From positions 5,174,642 to 5,238,641 of the forward strand of contig JAKSZT010017954.1 of NCBI GenBank assembly GCA_026826555.1: 64,000 bases of DNA. Reading direction: 5' to 3'. The notes beneath the pieces are model-generated. The model made no database searches, had not been told where the DNA came from, and saw only the letters and a list, made by a program, of their open reading frames with translations. The number at the start of each line of letters is the position of its first letter. Within the stretch, counting starts at the first letter, position 1. Both the position numbers and the translations under genes were made by a program. Positions 43,020 to 55,379 of the stretch are shown here, in pieces. This stretch comes from Tolypeutes matacus. Its lineage: Eukaryota; Chordata; Mammalia; Cingulata; Chlamyphoridae.

Positions 43020-43926
43020 GCAAGGGTGTGGTCCTCCAGCTACTTTCAGTGTTTCAAAAAGTCTATTGGAAACTTCGTATTTACCCACAATGGGAGAGCC
43101 AAGACCAAAACTTCTTATACTGTGGCACGGAGACCCCAAAAGTATCTGGTGATGTGCCAGGGAGGGGGAACAAGTTGTAGAATAAATATGGCAAGCATTC
43201 CTGCAACATCACTTTTACCTGACAATTCAGATGTATACTTGTTTATTACTATTCATTTTTACATTCTAAAATTGCTCTAAAGTAATATGAAAAACAAGAT
43301 TTACAAAGTCATATAAAACTAAAGGCTTATATTAAAAACAGCAGACCTCTTTCCTATCCCTTCCCTGTCCCACTACATGGAAGCAACCATTTTTCAACAC
43401 TTTCAGCTGTTATTTTCATTAATTCCATTTTTTTCTAAATAAGATATCTCTACTGCTACCTAATTCATTTTAAGACATAATACAGTCACTTCCAATTTTG
43501 ATGGATGAGGATTTTAGTTCTCCTTTCCCTCATCTTATCTTTCCAATACACTTAAATCACAAGTTTTATTAAATCCATATGAATTATTTTCATTATTATG
43601 GCTATAATTATCACTGTTGAGCTGAGTAGTATACCATGCCCGCATTTTTTCTAGCAGCAACTGTCTTTCCCTATATTCAATAATTGTTTCTTTTCCCATT
43701 GACTTAGTTTTCACTGAGTCTTCCCATACTCTACCATACCTCCGAGAAATGCCTTTTAAAACAAGGTTTTGCAACAAGCTGATAATCTCTCAGTTTCATT
43801 TCTTTTCCTGTAGCTATCCCTTCTGGATCCCTTCCTCTGGGACCTCTAGTCAAAATTGGTTTCCCTCTAGACCTTCTACACTACTGTCACTATACAATTT
43901 AACCTTAGCTATTATCCTGGAACTTC
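43020..43926. other. Unassigned, probably old LINE-like sequence in the 3' part
   Basis: No gene recognised. From about 43300 the T-rich text may be part of the same old repeat that continues at 44640. Confidence 0.35.
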
Positions 43927-44382
43927 TTTACCTCTCTTTTTAATAAAAAAAAAAAAAAAAAAAAAAAAAAAGATTTTTTTTTTTCTCCCTACCTCCTCAT
44001 TGTTTCTGCACTTGCTGTGTGCTCTCTGTGTGTTCTTCTGTGTCTGCTTGTCTTCTCATTAGGCAGCACTGGGAACCAATCCTGGGACCTTCTGGAGTGG
44101 AAGAGAGGTGCTCAATCTCTTGCACTTCCTCAGCTCCCTGGTCTGCTGTGTCTCTTATTGTCTCTCCTCTGTGTCTCTTTTCATTGCGTCATCTCGCTGT
44201 GCCAGCTCTCTGCACAGGCCAGCATTCCTGCACGGGCCAGCACTCTGCGTGGGCTAGTTTGCTGCACAGGCCAGCTTGCCTTTTACCAGGAGACCCTGGG
44301 AATCGAACCCTAGACCTCCTACATGGTAGACGGGAGCCCAATCGCTTGAGCCACATCCGTTTCCACTTTTACCTCTCTTTTT
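43927..44382 (-). mobile_element. Long DAS SINE, minus strand, with 15-bp duplication
   Basis: Plus-strand reading is the reverse complement of a DAS-III-like element: T/A-rich tail at 43945-43985, 'tgtgtctgcttgtcttctc', a second-unit 'gggaccttctggagtggaag', the repeated 'ccagcattcctgcac' middle, and finally the tRNA head ending at 'cgcttgagccacatccg'. The duplication tttacctctcttttt is at 43927-43941 and about 44368-44382. The plus-strand frames at 44017-44414 are SINE artefacts. Confidence 0.93.
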
Positions 44383-44478
44383 TGTTGAATGCTCTGTTAT
44401 CCATAGTTGAATAATAGTTTGGTTACCAATAAAACTTTAGTTGGAAATAAATTTCTCTCAACAGTTTTAAGGTGCTGT

Positions 44479-44601
44479 TCCATTGTCTTTTTTTTTTTTT
44501 TTTCATTACCGGGAGGTCCCGGGGATCGAACCCAGGTCTCTCCATATGGGAGACGGACGCCCAACCGTTTGAGCCACATCCGTCCCCCTCCATTGTCTTT
44601 T
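44479..44601 (-). mobile_element. Short DAS-related SINE, minus strand, with 13-bp duplication
   Basis: Body about 44492-44588; sense strand has the head with 'cggatgtggctcaaacggtt' and B-box 'ggttcgatccc', then directly a poly(A) tail. The duplication tccattgtctttt lies at 44479-44491 and 44589-44601. It resembles the copy at 9780-9900, so the short form is a recurrent type and not random truncation. Confidence 0.92.
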
Positions 44602-44639
44602 AGTTTCCTATGTTCCATTTTAGAAATCTGATACATTTC

Positions 44640-45770
44640 TTTATTCATGGGCCTTTGCTCTTTGTAGCTTAAACAACATTTTTTCCCTTGTGCTCTGGAT
44701 TTTCATGATGATTTTGCCTTACGTGTCCTTTCATTCTGAAAAATTTTCTTATGTTATTTCTTTGATCATTTCCTCTGCACCGTTTTCTTTCCTCTAGCTT
44801 TCCTGAACTCCTCCTGGATTGATTCTCTCATGTTCTTATATTTTTCCTCCTATTTTTCATCTCTTTATCGTACTTTTCTTCTTTCTGGAATTCTGTATAT
44901 GGCATTGTCCAATTTATAACTGACTTTTTAAATCTGCTTATATTTTTAATTTCCGAGAGCTCATTCTTGCATCTCTAATCATTCCCTTTTAGACCATCCT
45001 TCTGTAATTCCTATAATTTCAAGGATGTTGTATCTTGTCATCTCATTGATTATATTAAGTGCAGTCTTTCTGGAGTTGTCTTCTGCTCCATGCATTTTTT
45101 TTTCCTAATTATTTTTTCCAGTTTGTTCTTTTGCATGTAGGAAACTTTCCCTAAAAGTCTACTGATCCTTGAAAACCTGTTCTTATTTAAGGACGAGACA
45201 CTAGAAGGCAGATGGGCTATTCTGCATGGACGGCTGCAGCTTTTCAACTGATTGACTTTACTATTGAGTGGTCACCTGACATTTTTACTGGGGAACACAC
45301 ACCTTCATATTGGTCTCTGTGTATCTTTTCTCTGAGGAAATTCAATTTCTCTGGAGAAAAAGCTTCTACTCTGCTGTTTGGGAGTTATACACCTGACCGA
45401 TAGCATTCTGAACATGGCTGAAAGGAAATAATTGGATTTATTTAGAGATGTTCCACTTAATTGTTGAGATGTCCTCCTCTGAAACCAGTGCTCCCAATCC
45501 TGGAACATCTCTATTTAAGTGTCTCCCGAGACTTTGGTTCTCATGCCCTGTGGGGGTGGGGAGTGTGATATCAGACCACCAGTCTGGGAGGCTTCTGGGT
45601 GCCTGCTGACGCCAAAATCCAAGGCTTTGTGGGTTCATCCAGAAAAATGGCTTGCTTTTGTAGGTCCCTCTCTCTAGATTCCCATAGATGTTCCCTTATA
45701 AAGTAACTTAGGCTTACCACTCCCCCTCTACTTTCCTCTTTGTATATTGTGATCAGAGAACCCATGTATG
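44640..45770. repeat. Old interspersed repeat, family not assigned
   Basis: Text such as 'ttgatcatttcctctgcacc', 'gagctcattcttgcatctct', 'ttctggagttgtcttctgct', 'gggagttatacacctgacc' and 'ggcttaccactccccctct' resembles a widespread old mammalian repeat, possibly an antisense LINE. Frames on both strands (45571-46026 minus, for example) are unlikely to be genes. Confidence 0.5.
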
Positions 45771-48220
45771 TTGTCTTCTCTAGCATTTTTCCCCATGCAT
45801 ACACACAATTAATTTTATTGAGACCCAATCCTTTAATTTTTTGGCTGTTTAAATTGATAAACAGCACTACAAATTTGAGATGAGAAAAGAAATTTAAGTT
45901 GGGAGACATTTTGCAAAGATGTGTGCCCACAAATTTTAATAGATCTGGGAACACTGTGTAAGCATGAATCATTAAATCTGATCTGAAATATTGGGGGAAA
46001 AAATGTAAGTTTGGAACTGCTCCCAATGTTTATGCCACTTTTCTCTGTCAGAGCAAAATTCAGAGGGGGGAAGGCTTGCTATTATAATCTATGAGTTCTG
46101 TGATAACATAAGACATTATCTGAATTTATGTAAAGGATGGATGGTTTTATGCAGTTCACTGGGTCTGTTTTCCTTGTCTTCAAAGCAATGCCTAGGCCGT
46201 TATTAAGGGAATCTTAATCAGTAGACTACATCTGCAGAAACCACATAGAAAAGAGTTATGGTCAGTTGATGGACCAACAGAATGGAAACCTGCTCAATCA
46301 GACAGCCAGGTGCTAATATAAAACTCAATTGGTCTGAACTCCGTTGTTTTGCAGATAGCAGGCAGGTTAACAGAGTTAAATTAGGAAACCCACCCCCCAA
46401 ATACCAACCCAACTCTCTCCAAAGTCTTTTGTGTTGACTCAAGCAGGAAATGGCACATGTCTCTGTTGTATAGACGGAAAAAATAAGGACAAAGAGTTAA
46501 AGGAAGTCTTAATGTTTAAACACTCATTTTAGCTTAAAAATCTAATTAAAATTGTGGTGTCTTGATGATTTAACAAATCTAAAAGCAACATTTTCTTACT
46601 GCAATTGATCACAGTTCAAGGCCTGCTAGCCAAGCATGAAGTTTTGTTAATGAGAGATATAAGCGTATCGTCAGGCCTCTGGATACTGCTATTAAAATGT
46701 ACCTAATCACGTTCTTTAAGCAGTATTGGATAATCACAATGAACTGGCTTTTTCACTCAGGCTATGAACCTTTCCATTTGATAGATTTGTTCATAAGTAA
46801 TTTAACTCTGAGTTAATTGATACAAACATCATTGTCACGAAATTTTACAATAAAAAATAAACTCTAAGCCTTAAATATTTTTTCCTTTGGAATTGACGCT
46901 GCATGAATTTAAGGTTTTTCCCATTATACAGTAGACTTTTATGGCCTCTGAAGCACCAAATTTATAATCCTCTTGGACTTCTCTAGTTTACAGGGTTGAC
47001 CTGGCAGGCTGTTTTTGCTTCTTATTCCTTCTTCTTCTCTACCCTAATTTCAATGGGAGAGTGCACCTGGTCCCTGCTTGCCTGTATGAACATTTGACTC
47101 ATGTTATTAGTGAGAAGAGATTAGAGAGGACATTGCCAGCCTCAGAAGGCAGGGAAATAAGCGAAGAAAAGCCAGAGCAGGTAAATACGAAGGGAAATTG
47201 AGATAACCAGACCCATGGCCTCCTAATCCCTAAGCAGGATGTATCCGAAGCATTTAATCCCGTTACAATATTAGGGTGAAGATACAGGAAAGCAGTAATA
47301 TTGATTATGCCTTCTTTAGTTGCAGGTCCCATTTTATAAGTTTTGTGACTCAGAGGGTATTTATCAACACCCAGAAAGCACAGTGGGATCGTATGGTCTA
47401 TAATGAAATAGATGTTAGAAATATGAGTATAAGCAATATTGATTGCCAATCAGAATTGTCTAGTGATTAGGGAGTAGCATGGGTTTTAATGTATAGGAAA
47501 AGAGTAAGACTGGGGAGCCAAACATAAGAGGCAAGAGACCATGTTGTAATGCAGCTGGTGAGAGAAAAGAAAGGCTGAGACAAATTACACCTGCACCTTG
47601 AGCCCACCTGCCCAGTGTTCCACAGGTGAGAGAAGGGTTCAAAAGAGACTGGCATGGCTGCACCACCAGAGTTCTAGCATCTTCTCATCTGTTTTAGAAG
47701 GAACTCTTCAGGGGAGAACTAAAGCTCAATAAGCCTATAGGCTAGGAGGGAGCAGTAAGTAAAGACTAACCCCTGGGGGCCTTTGGGGAGTCTCCCACAC
47801 AAATCAAGGTGTAAAGATTGAAGCTGGATTTCTGCTTAAGGTGTCAAAATCATGCAGCTCCTCAGAAGGGCAGCAAAACGACCTAAATAGATCTCACAAA
47901 AGGGAATAACCCCACTGAGGCTTACCGGAGGTTAAGCACATACAATCCCAGAGGGAAGCGCATGCTCTCCTGGGGGCAGAGGTCCTAGGGGATTCTTGGT
48001 GGGTGCAGAGGAGGAGGAAATGATTAAGGCAGAGCAATGGATTACCAAGGAAGGCAACTAGGTTTTGAGTAAGGTCACCTTGGGGACCAGCCTCCGTATC
48101 TGCCTGGGAGCCAGAAAGGGATTTGGGTCCACATACCCCAGGCCCCCATCCTCAGCAGCCCAAACAAATGCTTTTTTATGCTCCATTTAGACCTGTCCTG
48201 GGACAGCCCTCCTGTGCACT
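45771..48220. other. Unassigned non-coding sequence
   Basis: No gene or confident repeat recognised across this 2.4-kb stretch. AT-rich sub-blocks at 46500-46870 contain several AATTA-like cores but fewer than the candidates listed. The frame at 47099-47449 minus has a hydrophobic C-terminal part but nothing recognisable. Confidence 0.4.
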
Positions 48221-48221
48221 C

Positions 48222-48476
48222 AAGAATGACACAAGGGGGAAGCGGCTATGGCTCGATTGGTTGGGCTCCCGTTTACCATGTGGGAGGCCCTGGGTTCGAT
48301 TCCCGGGGCCTCCTGGTGAATGCTAGTCGGCCTGCGCAACGCGGCAAGATGACCCAACAAAGGGAGACAAGCAGACACAGAAAAACGCACAGCAAATGGA
48401 CACAGAGAGCACAAGCAGCAAGGAGGGGATAAATAAATAAAAATAAATCTTAAAAAAAAAAAAAAAAAAGAATGAC
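48222..48476 (+). mobile_element. DAS-type SINE with 9-bp duplication
   Basis: Head 'gaagcggctatggctcgatt', B-box 'ggttcgattcc', a body about 25-30 bases shorter in the middle than the copies at 2336 and 18827, DAS 3' body and poly(A). The duplication aagaatgac is at 48222-48230 and 48468-48476. Its B-box is closest to the tRNA consensus among the simple copies. Frames at 48123-48432 are artefacts. Confidence 0.93.
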
Positions 48477-49025
48477 CCGGGTCTCGGAGGCTTCAATACT
48501 TAAATCCACCAACAAAGTAAAATGGAAAGCCTTTTCTGTTTAACCTATGGGAGACCTTTATTAATCTCAGATTTCCAAATTATTTGATATTCATGAAGTA
48601 TTTAATTTTTAGGCAGAGTGTGTTGGGTGTGAGTCTTGGATTACCCCCTTGGGCTCCTGGGTCTTGTTTCCCTCCAGTTTTAGTCTCATGGTTCAGTCCT
48701 TGGTCCTTGGAGGAGAAGGTTCTTTGCTATCAAGCCTCAGAGATTCCTGTGCTGGGGTTTAAGCCACCCTATATAACTTTTGGCTCTTTTTCCAGAGGAA
48801 TCTAAAGGCCCAGCCCCTGGCGATCATATACTTACCTGGACTATTCCTTTCCTCCCTGTTTGCTTCTTCTGATCTATATTCATTAGAGCACCTTTTAAGT
48901 GCATTCTAAGCTTTGGTAAATTCAGCAACTTTACTTATTGGTCTAGCCCAGTGGTCTTTAATGTAGGGTGCATGCTCCCCTCCCCAGGACACAGCAGAAG
49001 TTTCACTGGGGTGTGATAATAAAGT
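48477..49025. other. Unassigned non-coding sequence
   Basis: No gene or confident repeat recognised. Confidence 0.4.
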
Positions 49026-49130
49026 ATGAAACCTTGGGTACCGGGTGTAGCTCAGTGGGAGTACCTGTTTCACATATAAGAGGTCCCAGGTTCAAACCCT
49101 GGTACCTCTTTAAAAAAAAGATGAAACCTT
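49026..49130 (+). mobile_element. Monomeric tRNA-derived SINE with 10-bp duplication
   Basis: Body about 49036-49120, 75-85 bases: 'gggtgtagctcagtgggagt' (A-box-like), 'ggttcaaaccc' (B-box), 'tggtacctc' and a short A run. The duplication atgaaacctt is perfect at 49026-49035 and 49121-49130. It is the same head type as the dimer at 40988 and lacks the DAS body. It is not a functional tRNA gene: the cloverleaf is incomplete and it ends in poly(A). Confidence 0.88.
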
Positions 49131-49189
49131 TTACTTATGTTTATATTTACTTTTTAGCTCATTCTTTCTTAATCTATTTTTGTATTTGT

Positions 49190-49280
49190 TAAAATATATA
49201 TTAGATATTAATATAATACACGAATATAGGTTATATGCATATATTCATATATAAGCATACATACATACATATATATGATA
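49190..49280. repeat. AT-rich / (TACA)n, (TA)n low-complexity region
   Basis: Runs of 'atatat' and 'catacatacatacata'. Confidence 0.9.
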
Positions 49281-49369
49281 CATGTTTAATTTTTCAGATT
49301 GGGTATGCAATCCAAAGCTTTGTATATTATTATTCTAACTGAATAATTGTCTGGCTTCACATATTTTGC

Positions 49370-49885
49370 TTATTCATTCAGGAATCTATCCAATCACTCC
49401 TCCATGTAGTCATTCACTCCACAAACACTCCTCTGGCATATTTATGTGACAGGTACTTTGCTGGATGCTAAGGACATCTCGGTGGACAGAGCACCTTCCC
49501 AGCCCTTGAAGAGTTCACCATCTGGTGGGGCAGTCAGAAGTTTAAACAAATAATTACGGCACGTAATACATGGATCTGGACATGGTTCTCTATGAGCAGA
49601 GAAGAAGGAATAGCTATATGAGTAGGGCAAGGTCAGGAAAGCATTTATGGTAGTGACATCTTGAGGACAAGTCCTTGCAAGCAGAAGAAGCAGGGGGAAG
49701 ACATAGATGCAGGAGAGCATTTAATGAGTGGGCAACAGCACGAGGAGTTGAAGTGCATATGCACGCCGGGCAACAGGCATGAGTGATGGAATGGGGTGAG
49801 GAGGTGATGAGTAGCAGTAGCTAGAAGCTGGCCTGGATCCCCAGGGTCCATGCATACAAGCATGAGTTTGGATTTCATTCTTCCG
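49370..49885 (-). repeat. L2 LINE 3' portion, minus strand
   Basis: Reverse L2 order: 'cattcactccacaaacactc', 'tgacaggtactttgctggat', 'cccagcccttgaagagttca', 'taaacaaataattacggca' and 'gagtttggatttcattctt'. Frames at 49442-49878 minus are L2-derived. Confidence 0.75.
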
Positions 49886-49894
49886 GTCCCTTCT

Positions 49895-50075
49895 GCTCAG
49901 CGTGTGAGTCCTGGGCCAACAACCTCAGCATCATCTAGAAGCTTGTTAGAAATGCAGCGACTCAGCACACACAACCCTCTGAGTCTGCCTTCTAACAAGC
50001 CTCAAAATCAAAATCTGCATTTTAAACAAGATCCCCAGGTAATTCATTTTCACATTAAGTTTAAGAAGCAAAGTG
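49895..50075 (-). mobile_element. MER20/MER5-like hAT fossil
   Basis: 'caacctcagcatcatctaga', 'agcttgttagaaatgcagcg', 'aatctgcattttaaacaaga' and 'tccccaggtaattcat' are the MER20-like order. Orientation is tentative. Confidence 0.65.
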
Positions 50076-50094
50076 CAGGTGTAGCAGATGTAAA

Positions 50095-50315
50095 GTGCAG
50101 GTTGAAGAGTCAAACTCTCTGGGTTTGAACCTGTCACCACCAGCTGCATGATCTTAGGCAAGTTTCTTGTGCCTCACTTTTCTCATTTATAAACTCACTG
50201 AAAGAGAATTTCTGACCTCATGGCATTGTGTTAAAGATTACACAAATAATCCATAAAGGAAAACAACCTTAGCAGAGAACCTGACCCAGGACAAGTCATC
50301 AATGTTTATTATTTT
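50095..50315 (+). repeat. MIR SINE fragment
   Basis: 'tctctgggtttgaacctgtc', 'catgatcttaggcaagtttc', 'gcattgtgttaaagattaca' and 'agagaacctgacccaggaca' in MIR order. Confidence 0.82.
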
Positions 50316-50504
50316 TTCATTGCTTAAATATTCAGAGTTCTTCAGATATTCAGAGTTCTCTCTGCTTTGTGCTTAAGGGATACCTACAGTTTTCTGTCTC
50401 TTTGATGGGCAAAGATGAATGAAAAATCCTAAGATTAATGAATAATCAAGACAATGTTAATTGCCACCCTATCCACTTTCAGAGAATGTATTATTTGCTA
50501 CTCA

Positions 50505-50700
50505 CAGCAATGGCCAATTTTTGTGTACCTATCATGAGGGGTTGTGTTAGGCAATTTACAAATGGTTTCATTTTCAAAATAGACATGCTATTATCCCCAT
50601 TTTCCTGATGAGCAAGTTAAGTCTCTAGAGATTAAATAAACAACCCAAGATCTGCAGTTAAAAAATGTAGAGCTGGGATTCTGCCAGATATGTCTCACTC
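50505..50700 (-). repeat. MIR SINE fragment, minus strand
   Basis: 'attatccccattttcctgat', 'gagcaagttaagtctctaga' and 'gagctgggattctgccagat' are the reverse MIR pattern. Confidence 0.75.
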
Positions 50701-51307
50701 CAAAGCCCATAATCTTTTTTTAAAAATAAATTAAAGAAGTTGTAGGTTTACATAAAAGTCATATAAAAAATACAATATTCCCATGTATCCCACATATATG
50801 GTGTGGTACCTTTGTTACAGTTGATGAAAGAGAATTAAAATATTACTGTTAACTGTAGTCTATAGTTTGTATTAGGTGTATTTTTTCACATATACTGCCC
50901 TATTATTAACACCTTGTAACAATGACGTACATTTGTTATAGTTCATTAAAGAATGTTCCTATATTTGTACTATTAACCATAGTCATCATGCACAATAGGG
51001 TTCACTCTTCTATACAGTCCCATGTTTTATCCCCTAGCTTTCCTTCTAGTAACATTCATGACCCAAAACTTCCCCTTTCAACGACATTTCACACACATAA
51101 TTCAGAGCTGTTAATTAAACTCACAATAATGTGCTACCATCACCTCGATCCATTTCCAAACATTTACAATCAACCTAATTGGAAATTCTGCACAGCTTAA
51201 GCACCAGCTCCCCATTCTCTACCCCTATTCTATCTCCATGTAACCTATCTTCTGTTTGCTTATTATAATTAGCTTGTATTAATGAGATCACAAAGCCTAT
51301 AACCTTT
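50701..51307 (-). mobile_element. L1 3' end (3'UTR type B), minus strand, 17-bp duplication
   Basis: Body 50718-51290. On the plus strand it reads 'aaagaagttgtaggtttac', 'ggtacctttgttacagttga', 'ttaactgtagtctatagttt', 'cctagctttccttctag' and 'accatcacctcgatccattt', parallel to the nested L1 at 59440-61430. The flanking 17-mers caaagcccataatcttt and caaagcctataaccttt match 15 of 17. Confidence 0.92.
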
Positions 51308-51404
51308 CCAACAAGCTGATCAGCCTTAGAACAGAAAAGTGCAACCCCCCCCCCCGAAAAACCCAGTGGCTAATGACTTATGACATCATCATAGAACATA
51401 TTCT

Positions 51405-51640
51405 TTTTTTTTAATTTTTAACTTAAAAAAATTCAAACTTACAGAAAAGCTGTAAGAATAGTATAATGAACACCTGCATACTCTTCACCTAGACTCACCA
51501 ATTGTTAACTTTGCCATATTTGCTTTATTCCTGCCCCACCGCCTCTCTCTCTCATCTGAGAATAAGTTGCAGACACCATGCCCTTTTACTTCTAAATGCA
51601 GGTGTGTGTACTTCCTAAGAAGAAGCACATCTGCTTATAT
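51405..51640 (-). mobile_element. Ancient L1M (L1ME-like) 3' fragment, minus strand
   Basis: 'aaattcaaacttacagaaaa', 'gctgtaagaatagtataatg', 'ctcaccaattgttaactttg', 'gaataagttgcagacaccat' match the reverse-strand L1ME 3' end. Confidence 0.8.
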
Positions 51641-53920
51641 ACCGCTATTGGGACCTGTGCTACTGGGCATTCACCTACCACCACCACTGGTGTCACCACT
51701 GCAGCCATTTACCACGGCCACCAACGCGTTCTCAACTCTGCTCTCTCATCCTCCTTCAACAGTATCTACTGTCTCTGTGTCTTGGTGTGATCTCTCACGA
51801 TTCAAAGTTTTGGACGCGGCAAAATCTCCACTGCACCTCCCTCTCTAATAGTTTGAGATACTCTTGTAGGCAAGGTTTTGCCTTTTATGGACCTAAATGT
51901 ACACATCCCCTGGATCAATTCATTTAACCCACTTTAGGTGATGGCGTGCTAGCAAGAATGTGAGAGCATTCCTCCCTCTCTAGCCATGCTATGGATGATC
52001 CAACCCCTGAAGGTGCCCAGCCAGGCTCAAACCCTTTAAAATCTGCCCCCAGCTAAATGAGATGCCCTGGGCCAGACATAAAAGGAACATTTATAAGTAT
52101 TTTTCCCAGTTCTACCTCTTTGAGTGGAGTTCTTCACTGTGTGAAGCAGAACTTCCTTTAGTGGTCCTAAACTTTCCACACTGAAATTTCAAAGGCATGT
52201 CCCTTGCTCTTATATTTTCTGAGTCCTGTTTGTGGGGCTGTAGCAGCACAGTGGGAACACAGCTCATTGAAGGTTGTGCAATGTAGGAGCAAACCCAGAA
52301 GTCAGAAAAGATGATGTGGTGTTCTCAGAAGGGCTGTGCAAGGGACTGGGGGCTTGGTGAAACCTTTAGTTGGTTGATCTGCACCATGGGACATAAATTT
52401 AGTTGACATTTCCTCTCATCTTCCATTCTCTTCCCAATTTCTTCTTAGCTCATCACAACTTACCAAAACATTACTAAGGAAATCATCTGTGGTCTGGCAG
52501 GTGCCATTGAAGACAGGTGGTTTTAAATGATCCTCTTTTTACAGTCACCTAAATGTTCCTTTTTTCTTGAAAGAACATGTTTGACTGGAGAGAGGAGTTG
52601 CGGCAGGAACTTTGAAAATCTGAGAGGTCGTGTCTTTCCCAAATTACAATTGGAAAATCGGGTGATCCACGTGTTATTCTCTCACTACAAGAGATTGAGT
52701 CTTACTCAGGGGCAAAGAGAATATGAACCCGACTAGAAAGGTGGAAAAAGTCTTTTTTCCAAAAGTTGACTTTTTATCTGAATAATTTGTTTCTAAGCTA
52801 GAAATTTAGCTGGAATATTTTATTTTCTATGGAACATTAACATTTGACTATTTCAATATCAAATGTAAAATACCAATAAAAGAAGGAAAGAATTCTACTC
52901 TCGGTTATATGCTCAGAAGAGGAAACACACCTTGGCCTCAATAATGATTTCCATATTTGTTCACCTACTCCAAAAGAAAAATTTCTGTTCTCTAGGGATT
53001 CATCATTTGTTCCCTTCAATACTTGGAGCAAAAATATTCTCCAGCAGATGTTCTTCATATAAAGTGTTGGTTGGAGAGGTCCGGTATTAGCATTTTAATC
53101 ATTCAACATTTTTATACAATATTAAAATGAATTGAATTTCCCTCCATGAAGAGAGGGCTTTAAATCATATTTCTGGAATCACTTCAAGGATAGAATGGGA
53201 TTTGCCCTACTCCAAGAGCCAAGTCACCAACTTTGCTGGTGAAGACTTTCCCCAAGTCAGCATAGCAGGGCAGGACAGACAGAAAAATATTAGGTGTGTT
53301 TAATATGAGCTGAAGTACAGCCAAATAGCATACTTCCAGGGTACACTCTCACATGCTGGTACTCTGAAAGATGCAATTTCTCCATTTCCAAAATTCAACA
53401 ATTTTTCAGCTGCACAGCATCATTCCAATGAAACACTGGTATTTTATTCATCTCTTCCTGAAGTACCATACTTTTATTTTGTAGGCATCCCTAAATCACA
53501 TCAGTTCACAAAAGACCAATTTCTTGCTGCTATAGTCAAATCAGATGTTATGTGCACACACACCATGGTTTTTGTGTGGTTTGTTTTTTGGTTTTTTTTT
53601 TTCATTTTTATTTTGCTAGTTAGTCATAGATAAGAGATCTGTAGTCTGAGTCACCAGACTCCCTTAAGCAGTGATCTGGGTTAATGAATGCATGGTACAT
53701 ATCTTTTGTGCTCTCCAGGCTCAGATTGCTTCCCTTCACCCTACTTCCCAGCTCACAGCTCAAACTGTGTCTTCTCTAAGGAATTTTGCCTTTGTTATGG
53801 GAGCCCTTTTATAGTTCATCTTTGTAATTATTATCAAAGTTTACACAAATGTGAGGGAGCTGATGCTATCAAAACAAACACACTTCAAATTAAGTATATT
53901 TTATATATCTTGTAAAACCT
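51641..53920. other. Unassigned non-coding sequence
   Basis: No gene recognised over 2.3 kb. The frame at 51567-51848 plus is Pro/Ser/Thr-rich and starts inside the L1 fragment. A T/G-rich run lies at 53570-53610. Confidence 0.4.
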
Positions 53921-53924
53921 TAGA

Positions 53925-54058
53925 ACTAGTGGAACCTCAGGGATTTTGTAGTCCAAGTAGCTCATTTTACAGATGGGGAAACTGAGGCTCAGCTAACCTA
54001 ACAGTTCTTGTAGTGAGTCAAGACATGTAGAATCCAGTTCTCTTGACTGAATCCATTG
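53925..54058 (-). repeat. MIR/MIR3 SINE fragment, minus strand
   Basis: 'acctcagggattttgtagtc', 'cattttacagatggggaaac', 'tgaggctcagctaacctaac' and 'gaatccagttctcttgact'. Confidence 0.82.
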
Positions 54059-54065
54059 CTCTTTC

Positions 54066-54275
54066 TTCTACTTCAGAAGCTGGGAAATTTTTTCTGTAAA
54101 AAGCCAGACAGTAAATATTTTAGACATTGTGGGCCACATACAATTTCTGTGATATGCTCAATTTTTAAAAATTTTATAAACTTTGAAAATGTAAAATCAT
54201 TCTTAGCTCTAGGACCTTCCAAAAGCAGGAGGCAGGCTTGGTTTGGCTGAGGAGTTCTTGTTTGCTGACGCTTAT
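54066..54275 (+). mobile_element. hAT-type DNA transposon fossil
   Basis: 'attttttctgtaaaaagcca' then 'gacagtaaatattttagaca', 'ttgtgggccacatacaattt' and near the end 'gcaggcttggtttggct' with 'tcttgtttgctgac'. This follows a well-known mammalian MER element of hAT type whose family number I do not recall with certainty. Confidence 0.65.
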
Positions 54276-55379
54276 TCTATTTCATAATACACACATCAGT
54301 CATCAAAAATGAGAGAAGTAGGATTTCTATTCCACCAAAATGGTGGCAAAAGACTCTCCAAGGTGCTGTTCCCCCATATAAACCTTGAACAACTAGCAAA
54401 AACCAGCCGAGCAATCTTCCTCAAACTCCAGAAAACAGTCAGAGGGCTTGAAATAATTGAGTAAGTACCAAATCAAGAAATTGCAACTTTAAAAATGGAA
54501 GGGGAAGCTTTTGGCACCCTTATTGGCATTCCCCAACCCCTCCTCTGTGCAATGTGGACCCAGCCTGGGCTACCAGTGCAGGTACCTGGCTCTGTTATTG
54601 AGGGAGCAGAGTAACCCCTACATGCATACTGGGTGCCTGTATGTTCTGACCAATCTATTAGGTGCATTCTGAAATACTAAATCAGGAATTGTGTTTCTGA
54701 CTCGCCCTTCCAGAACTTGTCCTGCAGGCAGAAGCAGCTTACAGACAGCTTAAGTCTGTAAGCTTAGTAGTTTAAGTAACAATTAAATTCAAGTGACCTG
54801 GAGCAAAGGATTACCTGCTTTAAGATATAGAATTAAGCAAGGGCTGGGGGTGAGGGTGTCTAATTGGGAATGAAGGGGGAGAGGACATTCCTAAGGCCCA
54901 TAAGGCTAAAAATGGCAGAAGCTCAGAACAAGACACAGGCTTAGAAAAGATGAAGAGTATACAGCACTTCACTTTCACCTTGGGCTAATCTTGTTAGGAG
55001 GGCTAACTCTGAAGGAGAGCACCAGTCATTGCAGAACCAATTTGCAAAGACTGTGAAGGTGTTATTGTGTTGGTTTGATTGCTTTTGTTAGCTCCTAACA
55101 CTCAAGAAAATCTCTGTCATATCACTAGCTGGATACAAACTTAAGGAAAAGTAAGCCTAGGGACTAAATCCCAGAGTTGACATATTAAAGTATTTAAATG
55201 TACAGTGTGCAACAACAACAAAAAATTACAAGAAAACAAAAAAGCCAGGAATGATAGCCCACAAATAAGAATATGATAAAAATTCAGAAACCATCAACAA
55301 AAAAGACCAGACCTTGGATATACTGGATGAAGATATTTAATAAATGATCTCCAATAAATATGCTCAAAGAGATAAAGGA

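Noticed and set aside
45571..46026. 151-codon open frame, minus strand
   Set aside because: Overlaps an old interspersed repeat and has no recognisable domain.
49036..49120. Possible functional tRNA gene
   Set aside because: A-box and B-box are present but the cloverleaf is incomplete, and the sequence ends in an A run with a target-site duplication, so it is a SINE.
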